Numbered from the stretch's first letter, positions 9,899 to 22,162 are shown. The stretch: DNA of 64,000 nucleotides from Stutzerimonas frequens (GCF_024448335.1 NZ_JAMOHM010000008.1:1-64000), one strand, 5' to 3'. The notes: generated by a model from the letters alone, not told the origin. A program made the numbers and translations.

Positions 9899-10554
9899 GA
9901 CAGGCCTCCACGCATCCGTCCGCGGGCCAGCCGACGTTCCAGCTGGCGCATGCCGAAGTTGATCGCCTGTGCCAGGATGAAATAGATGACCAGCGCCAGG
10001 CCGAATATCTCCAGCGTCATCAGCGTCGCCTGATCCAGCTGACGGGCACGGAAGGCCAGATCCGACAGGGTGATCAGCGATACCAGCGAGGTGTTCTTCA
10101 GCAATTCGATCAGCAGGTTGGTGCCGGGCGGAATCGCCGCGAGCAGTGCCTGCGGCAGGATGATTCGGCGCATGCGCGTCAGCGGCGTCATGTTCAGCGC
10201 CTGACAGGCCTCATGCTGGCCCTGGTGTACCGAGCGTATTGCACCGCGCAGCACCTCGGCGCCATAGGCGCCGATGTTCAGGCCCAGGCCGACCACGGCC
10301 ACGGCGAAGGCGCTCATTTCGACATTGAACGGTGGCATCGGCAGCACGAAGTAAAGCCAGAACAGCTGCACCAGCAGCGAAGAGCCGCGGAAGACCTCGA
10401 TGTAGGTGATGGCCAGCCAGCGCAATGGCGCCAGTGGCGAGAGTCGGGCCAGCGCGGCAATCAGCGCACAGGCAATGGCCAGCAGGGAGCCAAAGAACGT
10501 CACCTTCACGGTGACCCAGGCACCCTGCCAGAGCAGAGGAAGCAGTTCGATCAT
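9895..10554 (-). CDS. ehuC: Ectoine/hydroxyectoine-type ABC transporter permease (EhuC position)
   Basis: 219-residue permease paralogous to the next gene, starting MIELLPLLWQGAWVTVKVTF. The EAA loop appears as EVLRGAIRSVHQGQHEACQA, followed by MRRIILPQALLAAIPPGTN. It should form the heterodimeric channel with EhuD. It lies 121 bp downstream of the binding-protein gene, and a strong stem-loop sits in that gap (10581-10622). Confidence 0.83.
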   Translation of the reverse strand: MIELLPLLWQGAWVTVKVTFFGSLLAIACALIAALARLSPLAPLRWLAITYIEVFRGSSLLVQLFWLYFVLPMPPFNVEMSAFAVAVVGLGLNIGAYGAEVLRGAIRSVHQGQHEACQALNMTPLTRMRRIILPQALLAAIPPGTNLLIELLKNTSLVSLITLSDLAFRARQLDQATLMTLEIFGLALVIYFILAQAINFGMRQLERRLARGRMRGGLS

Positions 10555-10580
10555 GATGGCGCTATCCGGTTTTCCGGAGC

Positions 10581-10622
10581 GCTGACCGAGGCTGCGCAGC
10601 GTGCTACGAAGCCTTGGTCAGC
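10581..10622 (-). other. Intercistronic stem-loop between ehuB and ehuC
   Basis: Inverted repeat with 12-bp arms, 10581-10592 and 10611-10622, one G:T pair, 18-base loop and no T tract. Its position just after a binding-protein gene and before the permease genes is where other ABC operons carry mRNA-processing hairpins that keep the binding-protein transcript abundant. That role here is inferred. Confidence 0.6.
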
Positions 10623-10675
10623 GTTCACAGGCGGGACAGCGGGTCAGCCGCGCCAACCAGCCGCCCCGACGGGCT

Positions 10676-11533
10676 TCAGGCGCCGCAGAGCTCGGCGGCG
10701 GTCTTGTCGGTCAGATTGGAGCGATCGAAACCGAACGGCTCGATGGTCTCGAGGTGCTCGTCGCTGCCCAGCCATTTCTTCAACTCGGCGTTGACCGCAT
10801 CCCTTAGCGCTTCGTCCTGCGGACGGAATGCCAGAGCGCCATAGCCGGCCCGCGACGGATCGTCCTGGAAGTCATCGATGGCTTCGACATCGTCACCGGC
10901 CTTCTGCGCAAGCCCGCGCATGGTCAGCTGGGTGCCGATGGCGGCGTCGGCGCGGCCGCTGCGCACCGCCTGCAGCTGCGAGGTGGTATCGGGCACCTGG
11001 AGGATCTGCGAATCCTTGATGCCGGCCTTGCGCGCGTAGCCCAGGTTCACCGTGCCGGACATGATGGCGATCTTCACCTCGGGATTGCCGGCGATGTCCT
11101 CGTAGCTGCGCAGATTCTTCGGGTTGCCCTCGGCCACCAGTAGGGTGTCGAGCAGGCGGTAGTGCGGGTCGGTGAACAGCACCTGCTTGCAGCGTTCGGG
11201 GGTGATGTACATGCCGGCGGCGATTAGGTCGAAGCGACCGGCACGCAAACCAGGAATCAGCGAGCCCCACTCGGTCAGTACCGGCTTGATGGTGTCGATC
11301 TCCATGCGCTCGAAGACCTTGCGCACGATTTCCGGCGATTCGCCGGTGACGCTGCCATCCAGTGCGGTATAGGCGAACGGCGTCTCGTTGGCGTAGCCGA
11401 TGCGTACGCTGCTGCTGTCCTTGATCTTTTCCAGGGTATCGGCCTGGGTGAGGCCGGCGAGACCGATGCTGGCCAGGGCGGCACAGCTGATCAGCAGCCG
11501 GCGGGAGTGTGTCGTGATGGTGCTGTTCCTCAT
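10676..11533 (-). CDS. ehuB: Ectoine/hydroxyectoine ABC transporter substrate-binding protein
   Basis: 285-residue periplasmic solute-binding protein (SBP_bac_3 fold). The N-terminal signal peptide is RRLLISCAALASIGLAGLTQA with cleavage before DTLEK. The mature part reads VRIGYANETPFAY, GESPEIVRKVFERM, LTEWGSLIPGLRAGRFDLIA and AGMYITPERC, which I recognise as EhuB-type rather than a general His/Arg/Lys binding protein. The ATG at 11533 is preceded by AGGAGA at eight bases; an in-frame ATG far upstream lacks these features. First gene of ehuBCDA. Ectoines are compatible solutes, so osmotic induction is likely, though no specific operator was identified. Confidence 0.85.
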   Translation of the reverse strand: MRNSTITTHSRRLLISCAALASIGLAGLTQADTLEKIKDSSSVRIGYANETPFAYTALDGSVTGESPEIVRKVFERMEIDTIKPVLTEWGSLIPGLRAGRFDLIAAGMYITPERCKQVLFTDPHYRLLDTLLVAEGNPKNLRSYEDIAGNPEVKIAIMSGTVNLGYARKAGIKDSQILQVPDTTSQLQAVRSGRADAAIGTQLTMRGLAQKAGDDVEAIDDFQDDPSRAGYGALAFRPQDEALRDAVNAELKKWLGSDEHLETIEPFGFDRSNLTDKTAAELCGA

Positions 11534-11818
11534 GGGAGTTTCTCCTGTTCCTTGTAGAGACCCGAGGAATCGGATCGTTATCTGTCTAGGAGTGGTAACT
11601 GCATGGACCGTAGTTAAGGACGCCTGCGAAGCGCCAAGGTGCCGCAGGTATTTGCGCATCGATAGTCTGCATCAATCGAGCGAAGCATCTGGCAACCAGT
11701 CCGGAGGGTACAAAAGCTGGACATAAAATGGAAATCTGAGCCTATCTGGCTCGAATTGGCTCGATTGAATAGAAAGCTGTTGCCGAGCCGAGTTTCGTCC
11801 GAAAGCGTTGTCGATTGA
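11534..11818. other. Intergenic region upstream of ehuB
   Basis: About 285 bp without a convincing gene between ehuB and the trkA terminator. It is AT-richer than its surroundings and must hold the ehuB promoter. A short inverted repeat GAGCC-N5-GGCTC lies at 11738-11752, with a further GGCTCGA beside it, a possible operator. No tRNA, small ORF with a ribosome site, or clear -35/-10 pair could be assigned. Confidence 0.4.
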
Positions 11819-11850
11819 GAAAACAAAACGGCCCGCCAGGTGGCGGGCCG
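11819..11850 (-). terminator. Rho-independent terminator after trkA
   Basis: GC-rich 10-bp stem (arms 11829-11838 and 11841-11850) with a two-base loop. On the minus strand it is followed by TTTTGTTT, placed about 20 bp after the trkA stop. Confidence 0.85.
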
Positions 11851-11870
11851 TTCGATCGGAGATAGGAAGG

Positions 11871-13244
11871 TCAGAAGAACGTCAGGCCAGCCTGGAACAG
11901 GCGCTCGACGTCGCGGATGTGCTTCTTGTCGACCAGGAACAGGATGACGTGGTCGCCCGACTCGATCACCGTGTTGTCGTGAGCGATCAGAACCTGCTCA
12001 TCACGGATCACCGCGCCAATGGTGGCGCCGGGTGGCAGGGCGATCTTGCTGACGGGACGGCCGACGACCTTGCTCGAACGCGAGTCGCCATGGGCGATCA
12101 CCTCGATGGCTTCGGCCGCGCCGCGGCGCAGCGAGTGGGCGCTGACGATATCGCCACGGCGCACGTGGGTCAGCAGGGTGCCGATGGTGGCGAGCTGCGG
12201 GCTGATGGCGATGTCGATCTCGCCGCCCTGCACCAGGTCGACGTAGGCCGGGTTGTTGATGATGCACATGACCTTGCGCGCACCGAGGCGCTTGGCCAGT
12301 AGCGAGGACATGATGTTGGCCTCGTCGTCGTTGGTCAGGGCGAGGAACACATCCGCTTCGTTGATGTTCTCTTCCACCAGCAGGTCGCGGTCCGAGGCGC
12401 TGCCCTGCAGGATGATGGTGCTGTCCAGGGTGTCGGAGAGGTAGCGGCAGCGCGCCGGGTTCATCTCGATGATCTTGACCTGGTAGCGGCTCTCGATGGC
12501 CTCGGCCAGGCGTTCGCCGATGTGCCCGCCGCCAGCGATGACGATGCGCTTGTAGTTCTCGTCGAGCCGGCGCATCTCGCTCATGACCGCGCGAATGTGG
12601 CCGCGGGCGGCGATGAAGAACACCTCGTCATCGGCCTCGATCACCGTGTCGCCCTGCGGCAGGATCGCGTGGTTGCGACGGAAGATGGCGGCCACACGGG
12701 TATCGACATTGGGCATGTGGCGACGCAGCTGGCGCAGCTCCTGGCCAACCAGTGGTCCGCCGTAGTACGCCCGCACGGCAACCAGTTGCGCCTTGCCTTC
12801 AGCGAAGTCGATCACCTGCAGCGAGCCGGGGTGTTCGATCAGCCGCTTGATGTAGTTGGTGACCACCTGTTCGGGACTGATCAGCACGTCGACCGGGATC
12901 GCTTCGTTGTTGAACAGGCCAGAGCGCACCAGATAGGCCGCCTCGCGCACCCGGGCGATTTTGGTCGGCGTATGGAACAGGGTGTAGGCGACCTGACAGG
13001 CGACCATGTTGGTTTCGTCGCTGTTGGTCACCGCCACCAGCATGTCGGCGTCGTCGGCACCGGCCTGGCGCAGCACGGTGGGAAAAGAGCCGCGGCCCTG
13101 GATGGTACGGATGTCCAGGCGGTCGCCGAGATCGCGCAGGCGATCGCCGTCGGTGTCCACCACGGTGATGTCGTTGGCTTCGCTGGCGAGGTGCTCGGCG
13201 AGGGTACCGCCGACCTGGCCGGCGCCGAGAATGATGATCTTCAC
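11871..13244 (-). CDS. trkA: Trk system potassium uptake protein TrkA
   Basis: 457 residues, the full two-lobed TrkA: two RCK/TrkA-N Rossmann domains, each followed by a TrkA-C domain. The first begins [19 protein letters not shown] (GxGxxG) with the acidic VVDTDGDRL; the second begins [17 protein letters not shown]. Role: cytosolic NAD(H)-binding regulatory ring that gates the TrkH/TrkG K+ channel. Downstream partner of rsmB in a conserved fmt-rsmB-trkA order. A strong terminator follows. Confidence 0.97.
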   Translation of the reverse strand: MKIIILGAGQVGGTLAEHLASEANDITVVDTDGDRLRDLGDRLDIRTIQGRGSFPTVLRQAGADDADMLVAVTNSDETNMVACQVAYTLFHTPTKIARVREAAYLVRSGLFNNEAIPVDVLISPEQVVTNYIKRLIEHPGSLQVIDFAEGKAQLVAVRAYYGGPLVGQELRQLRRHMPNVDTRVAAIFRRNHAILPQGDTVIEADDEVFFIAARGHIRAVMSEMRRLDENYKRIVIAGGGHIGERLAEAIESRYQVKIIEMNPARCRYLSDTLDSTIILQGSASDRDLLVEENINEADVFLALTNDDEANIMSSLLAKRLGARKVMCIINNPAYVDLVQGGEIDIAISPQLATIGTLLTHVRRGDIVSAHSLRRGAAEAIEVIAHGDSRSSKVVGRPVSKIALPPGATIGAVIRDEQVLIAHDNTVIESGDHVILFLVDKKHIRDVERLFQAGLTFF

Positions 13245-13319
13245 GCGATCACTCCTGAGAGGCGGATGCTTGCCGCCGCTTCCATGTTTGGCCCGCGCGC
13301 AATGCGCTGGGGTTTCGAC

Positions 13320-14642
13320 TCAGCCACTGACGCCACGTGGCTGCGCCGCGATCTTGATCAGCTTGGCATAGTAGAAGCCATCGTGGCCGTCCTGCTGCGG
13401 CAGCAGCTGGCGGCCGTGCGGCTGCGTCAGGCCGAAGCCAGGCGGCAGATCCAGCTCGCGCGCGCCCGGTGTGCGCTCGAGGAAGGCGCCGATCACCTCG
13501 CGGTTCTCGGTCGGCAGCACCGAGCAGGTGGCGTAGAGCAGCACGCCGCCGACCTCCAACGTCGGCCACAGCGCATCGAGCATCTCGCCCTGCAGGGCGG
13601 CCAGCGGGGCGATGTCCTCGGCCTGGCGGGTCAGCTTGATATCCGGATGTCGGCGGATCACGCCGGTGGCCGAGCACGGCGCATCGAGCAGGATGCGCTG
13701 GAATGGCTTGCCATCCCACCACTGCGCGGTAGCGCGGGCATCGGCGGCGACCAGCTCGGCATCGAGCTGCAGGCGCGCGAGATTCTCCTGCACCCGTGCC
13801 AGACGCTTGGGCTCGAGATCCAGAGCGATCAGTCCGGCCAACTGCGGCTCGCGCTCAAGCAGGTGGCAGGTCTTGCCGCCCGGCGCGCAGCAGGCGTCCA
13901 GCACGCGCTGGCCGGGCGCCAGATCGAGCAGCCCGGCGGCCAGCTGGGCGGCCTCGTCCTGCACGCTGACCCGTCCTTCGGCGAAGCCCGGCAGTTGGTG
14001 TACATCGCACGGCGCGGCCAGACGGATGCCGTCCTCACTGAACTCGCACGAATGGGCCTCGATTCCAGCGGCCTGCAATTCAGCCAGATAGGCGTCCCGG
14101 CTGACCTGCCGGCGATTGACCCGCAGCATCATCGGCGGGTGCGCGTTATTGGCCGCGCAGATGGCTTCCCAGTGCTCGGGCCAGTGCGCCTTGAGCGCCT
14201 TCTGCAACCAGCGCGGATGGGCGACGCGAATCACCGGGTCGTGTTCCAGTTCTACCAGCAGCGCTTCGCCTTCGCGCTGCGCGCGGCGCAGCACGGCATT
14301 GAGCAGGCCCTTGGCCCAGGGCTTCTTCAGCTTGTCGACGCAACCGACGGTTTCGCCGATGGCGGCATGGGCTGGGATGCGGGTATGCAACAGCTGATAG
14401 AGGCCGACCAGCAGCAATGCTTCGACATCGCGGTCGGCGGCCTTGAACGGCTTCTGCAACAGCTTGTTGGCCAGCCCGGCCAGCCGCAGTTGCCAGCGTG
14501 CAGTGCCGAAGGCCAGCTCCTGGGTCAGGCCGCGATCGCGCGCATCGACCTTGCCGAGCACCTCGGGCAGGCTGCTGCCCAGCGAGGCCTTGCCCGACAG
14601 CACGACGCTCAGCGCACGGGCCGCCGCCAGGCGCGGATTCAT
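13320..14642 (-). CDS. rsmB: 16S rRNA (cytosine-967-C5)-methyltransferase
   Basis: 440 residues. An N-terminal NusB-like RNA-binding domain ([17 protein letters not shown] ... [12 protein letters not shown]) is followed by a SAM methyltransferase domain: [17 protein letters not shown] (motif I with the AAPGGK-like loop), [17 protein letters not shown] (motif IV, catalytic-release PC) and [17 protein letters not shown] (motif VI TC nucleophile). Its start overlaps the fmt stop by 4 bp. Confidence 0.96.
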   Translation of the reverse strand: MNPRLAAARALSVVLSGKASLGSSLPEVLGKVDARDRGLTQELAFGTARWQLRLAGLANKLLQKPFKAADRDVEALLLVGLYQLLHTRIPAHAAIGETVGCVDKLKKPWAKGLLNAVLRRAQREGEALLVELEHDPVIRVAHPRWLQKALKAHWPEHWEAICAANNAHPPMMLRVNRRQVSRDAYLAELQAAGIEAHSCEFSEDGIRLAAPCDVHQLPGFAEGRVSVQDEAAQLAAGLLDLAPGQRVLDACCAPGGKTCHLLEREPQLAGLIALDLEPKRLARVQENLARLQLDAELVAADARATAQWWDGKPFQRILLDAPCSATGVIRRHPDIKLTRQAEDIAPLAALQGEMLDALWPTLEVGGVLLYATCSVLPTENREVIGAFLERTPGARELDLPPGFGLTQPHGRQLLPQQDGHDGFYYAKLIKIAAQPRGVSG

Positions 14643-15583
14643 TGGCCGAGGACCTGGCCGGCGGCGAACTGCTCGCGGCGGCTGTTGTACAGGTCGGCGA
14701 AGCCTAGCGGTTTGCCGCCAGGCAGCTGCAGGCGGGTCAGGCGCAGGGCGCCGCTGCCGCAGGCAACCGTCAGTCCTTCCTTGCTCGCTTCGAGGATGCG
14801 GCCGGGCTCGCCGCGGCCTTCGCCGAGCCGCGCCGCGTGAATCTTCAGCGTTTCGCCGGCCAGCGTGCTGTGGCAGATCGGCCAGGGATGAAAGGCGCGG
14901 ATCAGCCGCTCCAGCTCGACGGCCGGGCGCGTCCAGTCGATGCGCGCCTCGTCCTTGCTCAGCTTGTGCGCATAGGTGGCCAGACTGTCGTCCTGTACGT
15001 CGGGCGTCAGGGTGCCAGCGGCCAGGGCGTCGACGGCCTGCACCACGGCTTGCGAGCCGAGCAAGGCGAGACGGTCGTGCAGCGAGCCGCCGGTGTCGTC
15101 GTCACCGATCGGCGTGCTGACCTTGAGCAGCATCGGACCGGTGTCCAGGCCCGCTTCCATCTGCATCACGGTGACGCCGGATTCGCTGTCACCGGTCTCG
15201 ATGGCGCGCTGGATCGGCGCGGCACCACGCCAGCGCGGCAACAGCGAGGCATGGCTGTTGATGCAGCCCAGGCGCGGCAGGTCGAGCACCGCCTGCGGCA
15301 GGATCAGGCCGTAGGCGACCACCACCATCAGGTCCGCCTGCAGGGTTGCCAGCTGTGCCTGCGCAGCCGGGTCACGCAGCGTCTGCGGCTGGAATACCGG
15401 GATGTCGTGCTGCACCGCGAGCTGCTTGACCGGGCTGGGCATCAGCTTCTGGCCGCGACCGGCGGGGCGATCCGGCTGGGTGTAGACGGCAACGATCGAC
15501 TTGCCCGCATCGAGCAGGGCCTGCAGGTGCTGGGCGGCGAATTCCGGGGTGCCGGCGAAAACGATGCGCAAGGGCTGGGTCAT
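14639..15583 (-). CDS. fmt: Methionyl-tRNA formyltransferase
   Basis: 314 residues. The enzyme formylates Met-tRNAi using 10-formyl-THF for translation initiation. Catalytic elements: [37 protein letters not shown] (Asn, His) and [14 protein letters not shown] (Asp). The C-terminal OB domain ends [16 protein letters not shown]. Works in sequence with peptide deformylase encoded just upstream. Confidence 0.97.
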   Translation of the reverse strand: MTQPLRIVFAGTPEFAAQHLQALLDAGKSIVAVYTQPDRPAGRGQKLMPSPVKQLAVQHDIPVFQPQTLRDPAAQAQLATLQADLMVVVAYGLILPQAVLDLPRLGCINSHASLLPRWRGAAPIQRAIETGDSESGVTVMQMEAGLDTGPMLLKVSTPIGDDDTGGSLHDRLALLGSQAVVQAVDALAAGTLTPDVQDDSLATYAHKLSKDEARIDWTRPAVELERLIRAFHPWPICHSTLAGETLKIHAARLGEGRGEPGRILEASKEGLTVACGSGALRLTRLQLPGGKPLGFADLYNSRREQFAAGQVLGQ

Positions 15584-15593
15584 GGAGGCTCGC

Positions 15594-15623
15594 TAAGAAA
15601 AAGGCTTGCCGTAGCAAGCCTTC
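15594..15623 (-). terminator. Stem-loop/terminator between def and fmt
   Basis: Nine-bp stem (15601-15609 and 15614-15622) with loop CGTA; on the minus strand the arm is followed by TTTTTC. Located between def and fmt, so it probably attenuates read-through from def into fmt. Confidence 0.6.
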
Positions 15624-15635
15624 GAGGTTCGGGAA

Positions 15636-16142
15636 TCAAGCCTGCTGGCGGTGGATCTTTTCCAGCTTCTTCTTGATCCGGTCGCGCTTGAGGCTGGACA
15701 GGTAGTCGACGAACAGTTTGCCGTTGAGGTGATCGCATTCGTGCTGGATGCACACCGCAAGCAGGCCTTCGGCGGCCAGCTCGTAGGGCTTGCCGTCGCG
15801 ATCCAGTGCCTTGATGCGCACCTTCTGCGGACGATCGACGTTCTCGTAGAAGCCCGGGACCGACAGACAGCCTTCCTGATACTGGTCCATCTCGTCGGTC
15901 AGCGATTCGAATTCGGGATTGATGAAAACCCGCGGCTCGGACCGGTCTTCGGACAGGTCCATCACCACCACGCGCTTGTGCACATTGACCTGCGTCGCGG
16001 CCAGGCCGATGCCCGGAGCCTCGTACATGGTCTCGAACATGTCATCGATCAGCTGACGGATCTCGTCATCGACCACATCCACCGGTTTGGCGATGGTGCG
16101 CAGCCGCGGATCGGGAAATTCAAGGATGTTCAGAATGGCCAT
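15636..16142 (-). CDS. def: Peptide deformylase
   Basis: 168-residue metalloenzyme that removes the N-formyl group from nascent proteins. All three motifs are present: GIGLAATQV (motif 1), EGCLSVPG (motif 2, metal-ligand Cys) and QHECDHLNG (motif 3, HExxH). It begins [21 protein letters not shown], typical of the iron-type gammaproteobacterial enzyme. Divergent from the LysM gene; the 148-bp gap (16143-16290) should hold both promoters. Confidence 0.97.
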   Translation of the reverse strand: MAILNILEFPDPRLRTIAKPVDVVDDEIRQLIDDMFETMYEAPGIGLAATQVNVHKRVVVMDLSEDRSEPRVFINPEFESLTDEMDQYQEGCLSVPGFYENVDRPQKVRIKALDRDGKPYELAAEGLLAVCIQHECDHLNGKLFVDYLSSLKRDRIKKKLEKIHRQQA

Positions 16143-16290
16143 ATGCGTTTGTGATGCACTTATGGAATAAAGTCAAAAGCCGCTGCTAAGATGCCGAGCA
16201 GCATGGAAAACGGCTTAATGCCGCGATCCACAAGGGTTCCGCGGCGCTAGGGCGCTTTACGTGAAGGCACATAATAAAGGGATTCACCAC

Positions 16291-17316
16291 ATGAGGAAAT
16301 CACTACTCGCCCTGCTCCTGGTGGCCGTCGGCGGGCTCGCGCAGGCCGCGGTGCAGCTCAAGGACAATCATCCGGAGCGCTATACCGTGGTGAAGGGCGA
16401 CACACTCTGGGACATCTCCGGCCGCTTCCTGCGCGAGCCGTGGAAATGGCCAGAGCTGTGGCATGCCAACCCGCAGATCGCCAACCCTCATCTGATCTAT
16501 CCCGGCGACACCCTGAGCCTGGTCTACGTTGACGGCCAGCCGCGACTGGTTCTGGACCGCGGCGCCTCGCGCGGCACCATCAAACTGTCGCCCACCGTGC
16601 GCACCACGCCAATGGCCGAAGCCATCCCGACCATTCCACTGGAGGCGATCAACAGCTTCCTGCTGAGCAACCGCATCGTCGACACTGCCGAGCAGTTCCA
16701 GGGCGCGCCGTACATCGTCGCCGGCAATGCCGAGCGGGTGATCAGCGGTGCCGGTGATCGCATCTACGGCCGCGGCGCATTCGAGGCGAACATGCCGGCC
16801 TACGGCATCTTCCGCCAGGGCAAGACCTACCTCGATCCGGAAACCGGCGAGTTCCTCGGCATCAACGCCGACGATGTCGGCTCCGTCGAGATCCTCGAGA
16901 TCGAAGGCGACATCGCCACCATGCAGCTGACCCGTACCACCCAGGAAGCGCGCATCGGTGATCGCCTGTTCCCCGGCGAGGAGCGTGCGGTCAACTCCAC
17001 CTTCATGCCGAGCGCCCCGTCCACCCAGGTCGAAGGTGTAATTCTCGATGTACCGCGTGGCGTCACCCAGATCGGCCAGTTCGACGTGGTCACGCTGAAC
17101 AAGGGTGCTCGTGACGGTCTGCAGGACGGCAACGTGCTGGCGGTGTACAAGACCGGCGAAACCGTGCGCGATCGCGTGACCGGCGAAAACGTGAAGATTC
17201 CGGACGAGCGTTCCGGTCTGCTGATGGTGTTCCGCACCTACGACAAGCTCAGCTACGGCCTGATATTGCAGGCCACCCGCTCACTGGCGGTGAGCGACAA
17301 GGTTCGTAACCCCTGA
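16291..17316 (+). CDS. LysM-domain peptidoglycan-binding protein, exported
   Basis: 341 residues with signal peptide MRKSLLALLLVAVGGLAQA. A single LysM domain follows (residues ~31-78): YTVVKGDTLWDISGRF ... LWHANPQIANPHLIYPGDTL. The rest (~100-340) is a beta-rich region of unknown function. The start at 16291 is chosen because it begins the signal peptide and follows AAAGGG; a GTG at 16261 is in frame but would bury the signal. Conserved between def and dprA in pseudomonads. The LysM domain predicts a periplasmic, cell-wall-associated role. Confidence 0.87.
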   Translation: MRKSLLALLLVAVGGLAQAAVQLKDNHPERYTVVKGDTLWDISGRFLREPWKWPELWHANPQIANPHLIYPGDTLSLVYVDGQPRLVLDRGASRGTIKLSPTVRTTPMAEAIPTIPLEAINSFLLSNRIVDTAEQFQGAPYIVAGNAERVISGAGDRIYGRGAFEANMPAYGIFRQGKTYLDPETGEFLGINADDVGSVEILEIEGDIATMQLTRTTQEARIGDRLFPGEERAVNSTFMPSAPSTQVEGVILDVPRGVTQIGQFDVVTLNKGARDGLQDGNVLAVYKTGETVRDRVTGENVKIPDERSGLLMVFRTYDKLSYGLILQATRSLAVSDKVRNP

Positions 17317-17323
17317 ACAAGAG

Positions 17324-17347
17324 AGCCCCGCGAAAGCGGGGCTTTTT
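17324..17347 (+). terminator. Rho-independent terminator after the LysM gene
   Basis: Eight-bp GC-rich stem (17324-17331 / 17336-17343) with GAAA tetraloop and a TTTT tail, starting 8 bp after the stop codon. Confidence 0.92.
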
Positions 17348-17401
17348 CATGCTGTGCCAACACCGCATGGATGCGGTGCAACGAGACAAGGAGTGTTCAC
17401 C

Positions 17402-18496
17402 ATGCCTGCCATATCCCCTGCCGAGCTGGAAGCTCGGCTGCGTCTGCATCTGCTGCCCGAGCTGGGACCGCGTCGTTTGCGCAAGTTGCTGAGCGCCTTT
17501 CCCGATGCCGCTTCGGCACTCAGCGCACCGGCTAGCGCCTGGCGCTCGCTGGGCCTGCCGGCCAGCTGCGCCGAACCGCGCCGCAGCAGTGAGATTCGCG
17601 AGCGCGCCAGTGCCGCCCTCGCCTGGCTGGAGCAGCCGGACCAGCATCTGCTCTGTTGGGACGATCCCAACTACCCTGCCCTGCTGGCTGAATTGCCGGA
17701 TGCGCCACCCCTGCTGTTCATCGCCGGACATGCGGCATTGCTCGATCGGCCACAGCTGGCGATGGTGGGTAGTCGTCGCGCCTCGCGCCACGGTCTGGAC
17801 AATGCCCGGGCGTTCGCACGCAGTCTGGCTGCTGGTGGCTTCGTCATCACCAGCGGTCTGGCGCTGGGCATCGACGGCGCCGCGCACCAGGGCGCGCTGG
17901 AAGCGGGCGGCAAGACCGTCGCGGTGCTCGGTACCGGCCTCGAACGGCTGTATCCGCAGCGTCACGTCGGCCTTGCCCAGCAGATCCTCGACGGAGGTGG
18001 TGCGCTGGTGTCCGAGTTGCCGCTGGACTGCCCACCGCAGGCAAGCAACTTTCCGCGGCGCAATCGCATCATCAGCGGCCTTTCGCTGGGTGTGCTGGTG
18101 GTCGAGGCGAGTCCGTCCAGTGGTTCGCTGATCACCGCGCGGCTCGCTGCCGAGCAGGGCCGTGAAGTCTATGCGATTCCCGGTTCGATCCATCATCCCG
18201 GCGCCCGTGGTTGCCATCAGCTGATCCGCCAGGGTGCCGCGCTGGTAGAGTCGGTCGACGATGTGCTCGAAGCCCTGCGTGGCTGGCAGCGCGTCGAGTT
18301 GCCTGCCGCCGCAGACCCAGCGCCGACACCGGACAACCCGCTGTTACGCGAGCTACTGGCCGCGCCGCGTAGCAGCGAAGCATTGGCCATGGCGCTCGAT
18401 CAGCCGCTGGGCCAGTTGCTGGCGCAGCTGACCGAACTCGAGGTGGAAGGCCGGGTCGCTTGCGACAACGGCCTCTGGTCAGTGCTTGTGCACTAA
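17402..18496 (+). CDS. dprA: DNA-processing protein DprA (Smf)
   Basis: 364 residues. In naturally competent bacteria DprA binds incoming single-stranded DNA and loads RecA. An N-terminal SAM-like helical region (EARLRLHLLPELGPRRLRKL) precedes the Rossmann domain: AMVGSRRASRHG, TSGLALGIDGAAHQGALEAG, TVAVLGTGLERLYPQ, EASPSSGSLITARLA and YAIPGSIHHPGARGCHQLI. A C-terminal winged-helix-like DML1 domain (~300-364) follows. The ATG at 17402 has AAGGAG eight bases upstream. P. stutzeri is a classic naturally transformable species, fitting an intact gene. Confidence 0.95.
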   Translation: MPAISPAELEARLRLHLLPELGPRRLRKLLSAFPDAASALSAPASAWRSLGLPASCAEPRRSSEIRERASAALAWLEQPDQHLLCWDDPNYPALLAELPDAPPLLFIAGHAALLDRPQLAMVGSRRASRHGLDNARAFARSLAAGGFVITSGLALGIDGAAHQGALEAGGKTVAVLGTGLERLYPQRHVGLAQQILDGGGALVSELPLDCPPQASNFPRRNRIISGLSLGVLVVEASPSSGSLITARLAAEQGREVYAIPGSIHHPGARGCHQLIRQGAALVESVDDVLEALRGWQRVELPAAADPAPTPDNPLLRELLAAPRSSEALAMALDQPLGQLLAQLTELEVEGRVACDNGLWSVLVH

Positions 18497-18646
18497 CCCT
18501 TCGTAGCGATGGGTGCGGCCTGATCCATTTGCTGGTTCAGGTGCGGCCTGCCAGTTGCAGCTTGTTGCGAAACAGTTCAGGCGCCCCCTGCTCGGTACAA
18601 GGCGCGTTGGGTACACTGCCGGCTTTTCATCCAGGCAGAGGTCGGC

Positions 18647-19204
18647 ATGATTGGCGATTGGCGTGTGCAGCAGGTGGCGCGGGTGGTGCGGGCCGGCGGG
18701 GTGATCGCCTACCCGACCGAAGCGGTCTGGGGTGTGGGTTGTGATCCCTGGGACGAAGACGCCGTGCTGCGCTTGCTGGCGCTCAAGGAGCGGCCGGTGG
18801 AGAAAGGCCTGATCCTGATCGCCGATACCGTCGAGCAGTTCGATTTCTTGCTGGACGATCTACCCGAGCGTTGGCTCGATCGCCTGGCCGGAACCTGGCC
18901 GGGGCCGAATACCTGGTTGGTACCGCATCGTGGCCGCTTGCCCGAGTGGATCACCGGGCGGCATGACAGCGTCGCCCTTCGCGTTACCGATCATCCGCTG
19001 GTCAAGCGTCTCTGCGCGCTGACCGGTCCGCTGGTGTCGACCTCGGCCAACCCGGCCGGTCGGCCCGCGGCGCGCTCGCGGCTGCGGGTCGAGCAATATT
19101 TCCCGCGTCAGCTCGATGCCGTGTTCAGCGGCCCGCTGGGTGGACGGCGCAACCCCAGCGTCATTCGCGATCTGCGCACCGGCGAGGTGATTCGTCCGGC
19201 CTGA
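18647..19204 (+). CDS. tsaC: L-threonylcarbamoyladenylate synthase TsaC/YrdC
   Basis: 185 residues. The enzyme makes threonylcarbamoyl-AMP from Thr, bicarbonate and ATP for the t6A37 modification of ANN-decoding tRNAs. Signatures: [31 protein letters not shown] (basic ATP site) and [17 protein letters not shown]. The stand-alone YrdC domain without the Sua5 extension is the TsaC form. The 150-bp gap from dprA contains no evident gene. Confidence 0.95.
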   Translation: MIGDWRVQQVARVVRAGGVIAYPTEAVWGVGCDPWDEDAVLRLLALKERPVEKGLILIADTVEQFDFLLDDLPERWLDRLAGTWPGPNTWLVPHRGRLPEWITGRHDSVALRVTDHPLVKRLCALTGPLVSTSANPAGRPAARSRLRVEQYFPRQLDAVFSGPLGGRRNPSVIRDLRTGEVIRPA

Positions 19205-19225
19205 ACCGGCGCTGAAACCCGCTGA

Positions 19226-21307
<2,082 letters not shown>

Positions 21308-21349
21308 CCTTCGACTGCTACCTGCACCCCACACAGCAAGGATTCACCC

Positions 21350-22162
21350 ATGGACCGCTACGGCGTCTTCGGCAACCCCATCGGCCACAGCAAGTCACCG
21401 CAGATTCACACGCTGTTCGCCGCGCAGACCGGCCAGGAGCTGAGCTATGAGCCGCTGCTGGCGCCGCTAGATGACTTCCCGGCGTACGCTCGGGCGTTCT
21501 TTCGCGACGGTTTGGGCGCTAACGTGACCGTACCGTTCAAGGAGCAGGCCTATCGCATGGCCGATGAGCTGACCGAGCGCGCCCGCCGCGCCGGTGCGGT
21601 GAACACCCTGAAGAAGCTGGAGGATGGGCGCCTGCTCGGAGACAACACCGATGGCGCCGGGCTGGTCGCCGACCTGCTCAATGCCGGCCTGGCCCTGAGC
21701 GGGCAGCGCATCCTGCTGCTCGGCGCCGGTGGAGCGGTGCGCGGCGTGCTGGCACCGCTGCTGGCGCATCGGCCGGCTGAATTGATCATTGCCAACCGCA
21801 CGACGAGCAAGGCCGAGCAGCTGGTGCAGGAGTTCGCCGAACTCGGGCCGTTGTCCGCCCGCGGCTTCACCGAACTTGCCGAACCGGTCGATTTGATCGT
21901 CAACGGCACGTCGGCCAGCCTTGGCGGCGAGCTGCCACCGCTGGCCGACAGCCTGATCAATACCGGCCGGACCTTCTGTTACGACATGATGTACAGCGCC
22001 GAGCCGACGCCGTTCTGCCGCTGGGCCGCGGCGCTGGGCGCGACCACCCGCGACGGGTTGGGCATGCTGGTGGAGCAGGCGGCGGAAGCCTTCGAGCTCT
22101 GGCGTGGCGTGCGCCCGAATACCTCGCCGGTACTGGCCGAACTACGGCGGCAGTTGGGCTGA
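21350..22162 (+). CDS. aroE: Shikimate dehydrogenase (NADP+)
   Basis: 270 residues. It reduces 3-dehydroshikimate to shikimate in aromatic amino-acid synthesis. Shikimate-binding motif [14 protein letters not shown], catalytic Lys in [11 protein letters not shown], Asp in [14 protein letters not shown]-binding [12 protein letters not shown] and the NRT basic loop NRTTSKA are all visible. An AAGGA ribosome site precedes the ATG. Confidence 0.97.
   Translation: MDRYGVFGNPIGHSKSPQIHTLFAAQTGQELSYEPLLAPLDDFPAYARAFFRDGLGANVTVPFKEQAYRMADELTERARRAGAVNTLKKLEDGRLLGDNTDGAGLVADLLNAGLALSGQRILLLGAGGAVRGVLAPLLAHRPAELIIANRTTSKAEQLVQEFAELGPLSARGFTELAEPVDLIVNGTSASLGGELPPLADSLINTGRTFCYDMMYSAEPTPFCRWAAALGATTRDGLGMLVEQAAEAFELWRGVRPNTSPVLAELRRQLG

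Noticed and set aside
11534-11659. Upstream ATG for ehuB at 11659
   Set aside because: Adds 42 residues before a clear signal peptide; the ATG at 11533 has AGGAGA.
12522-14840. 772-codon plus-strand frame across trkA and rsmB
   Set aside because: Runs antisense over two well-conserved genes and the gap between them; no recognisable motif.
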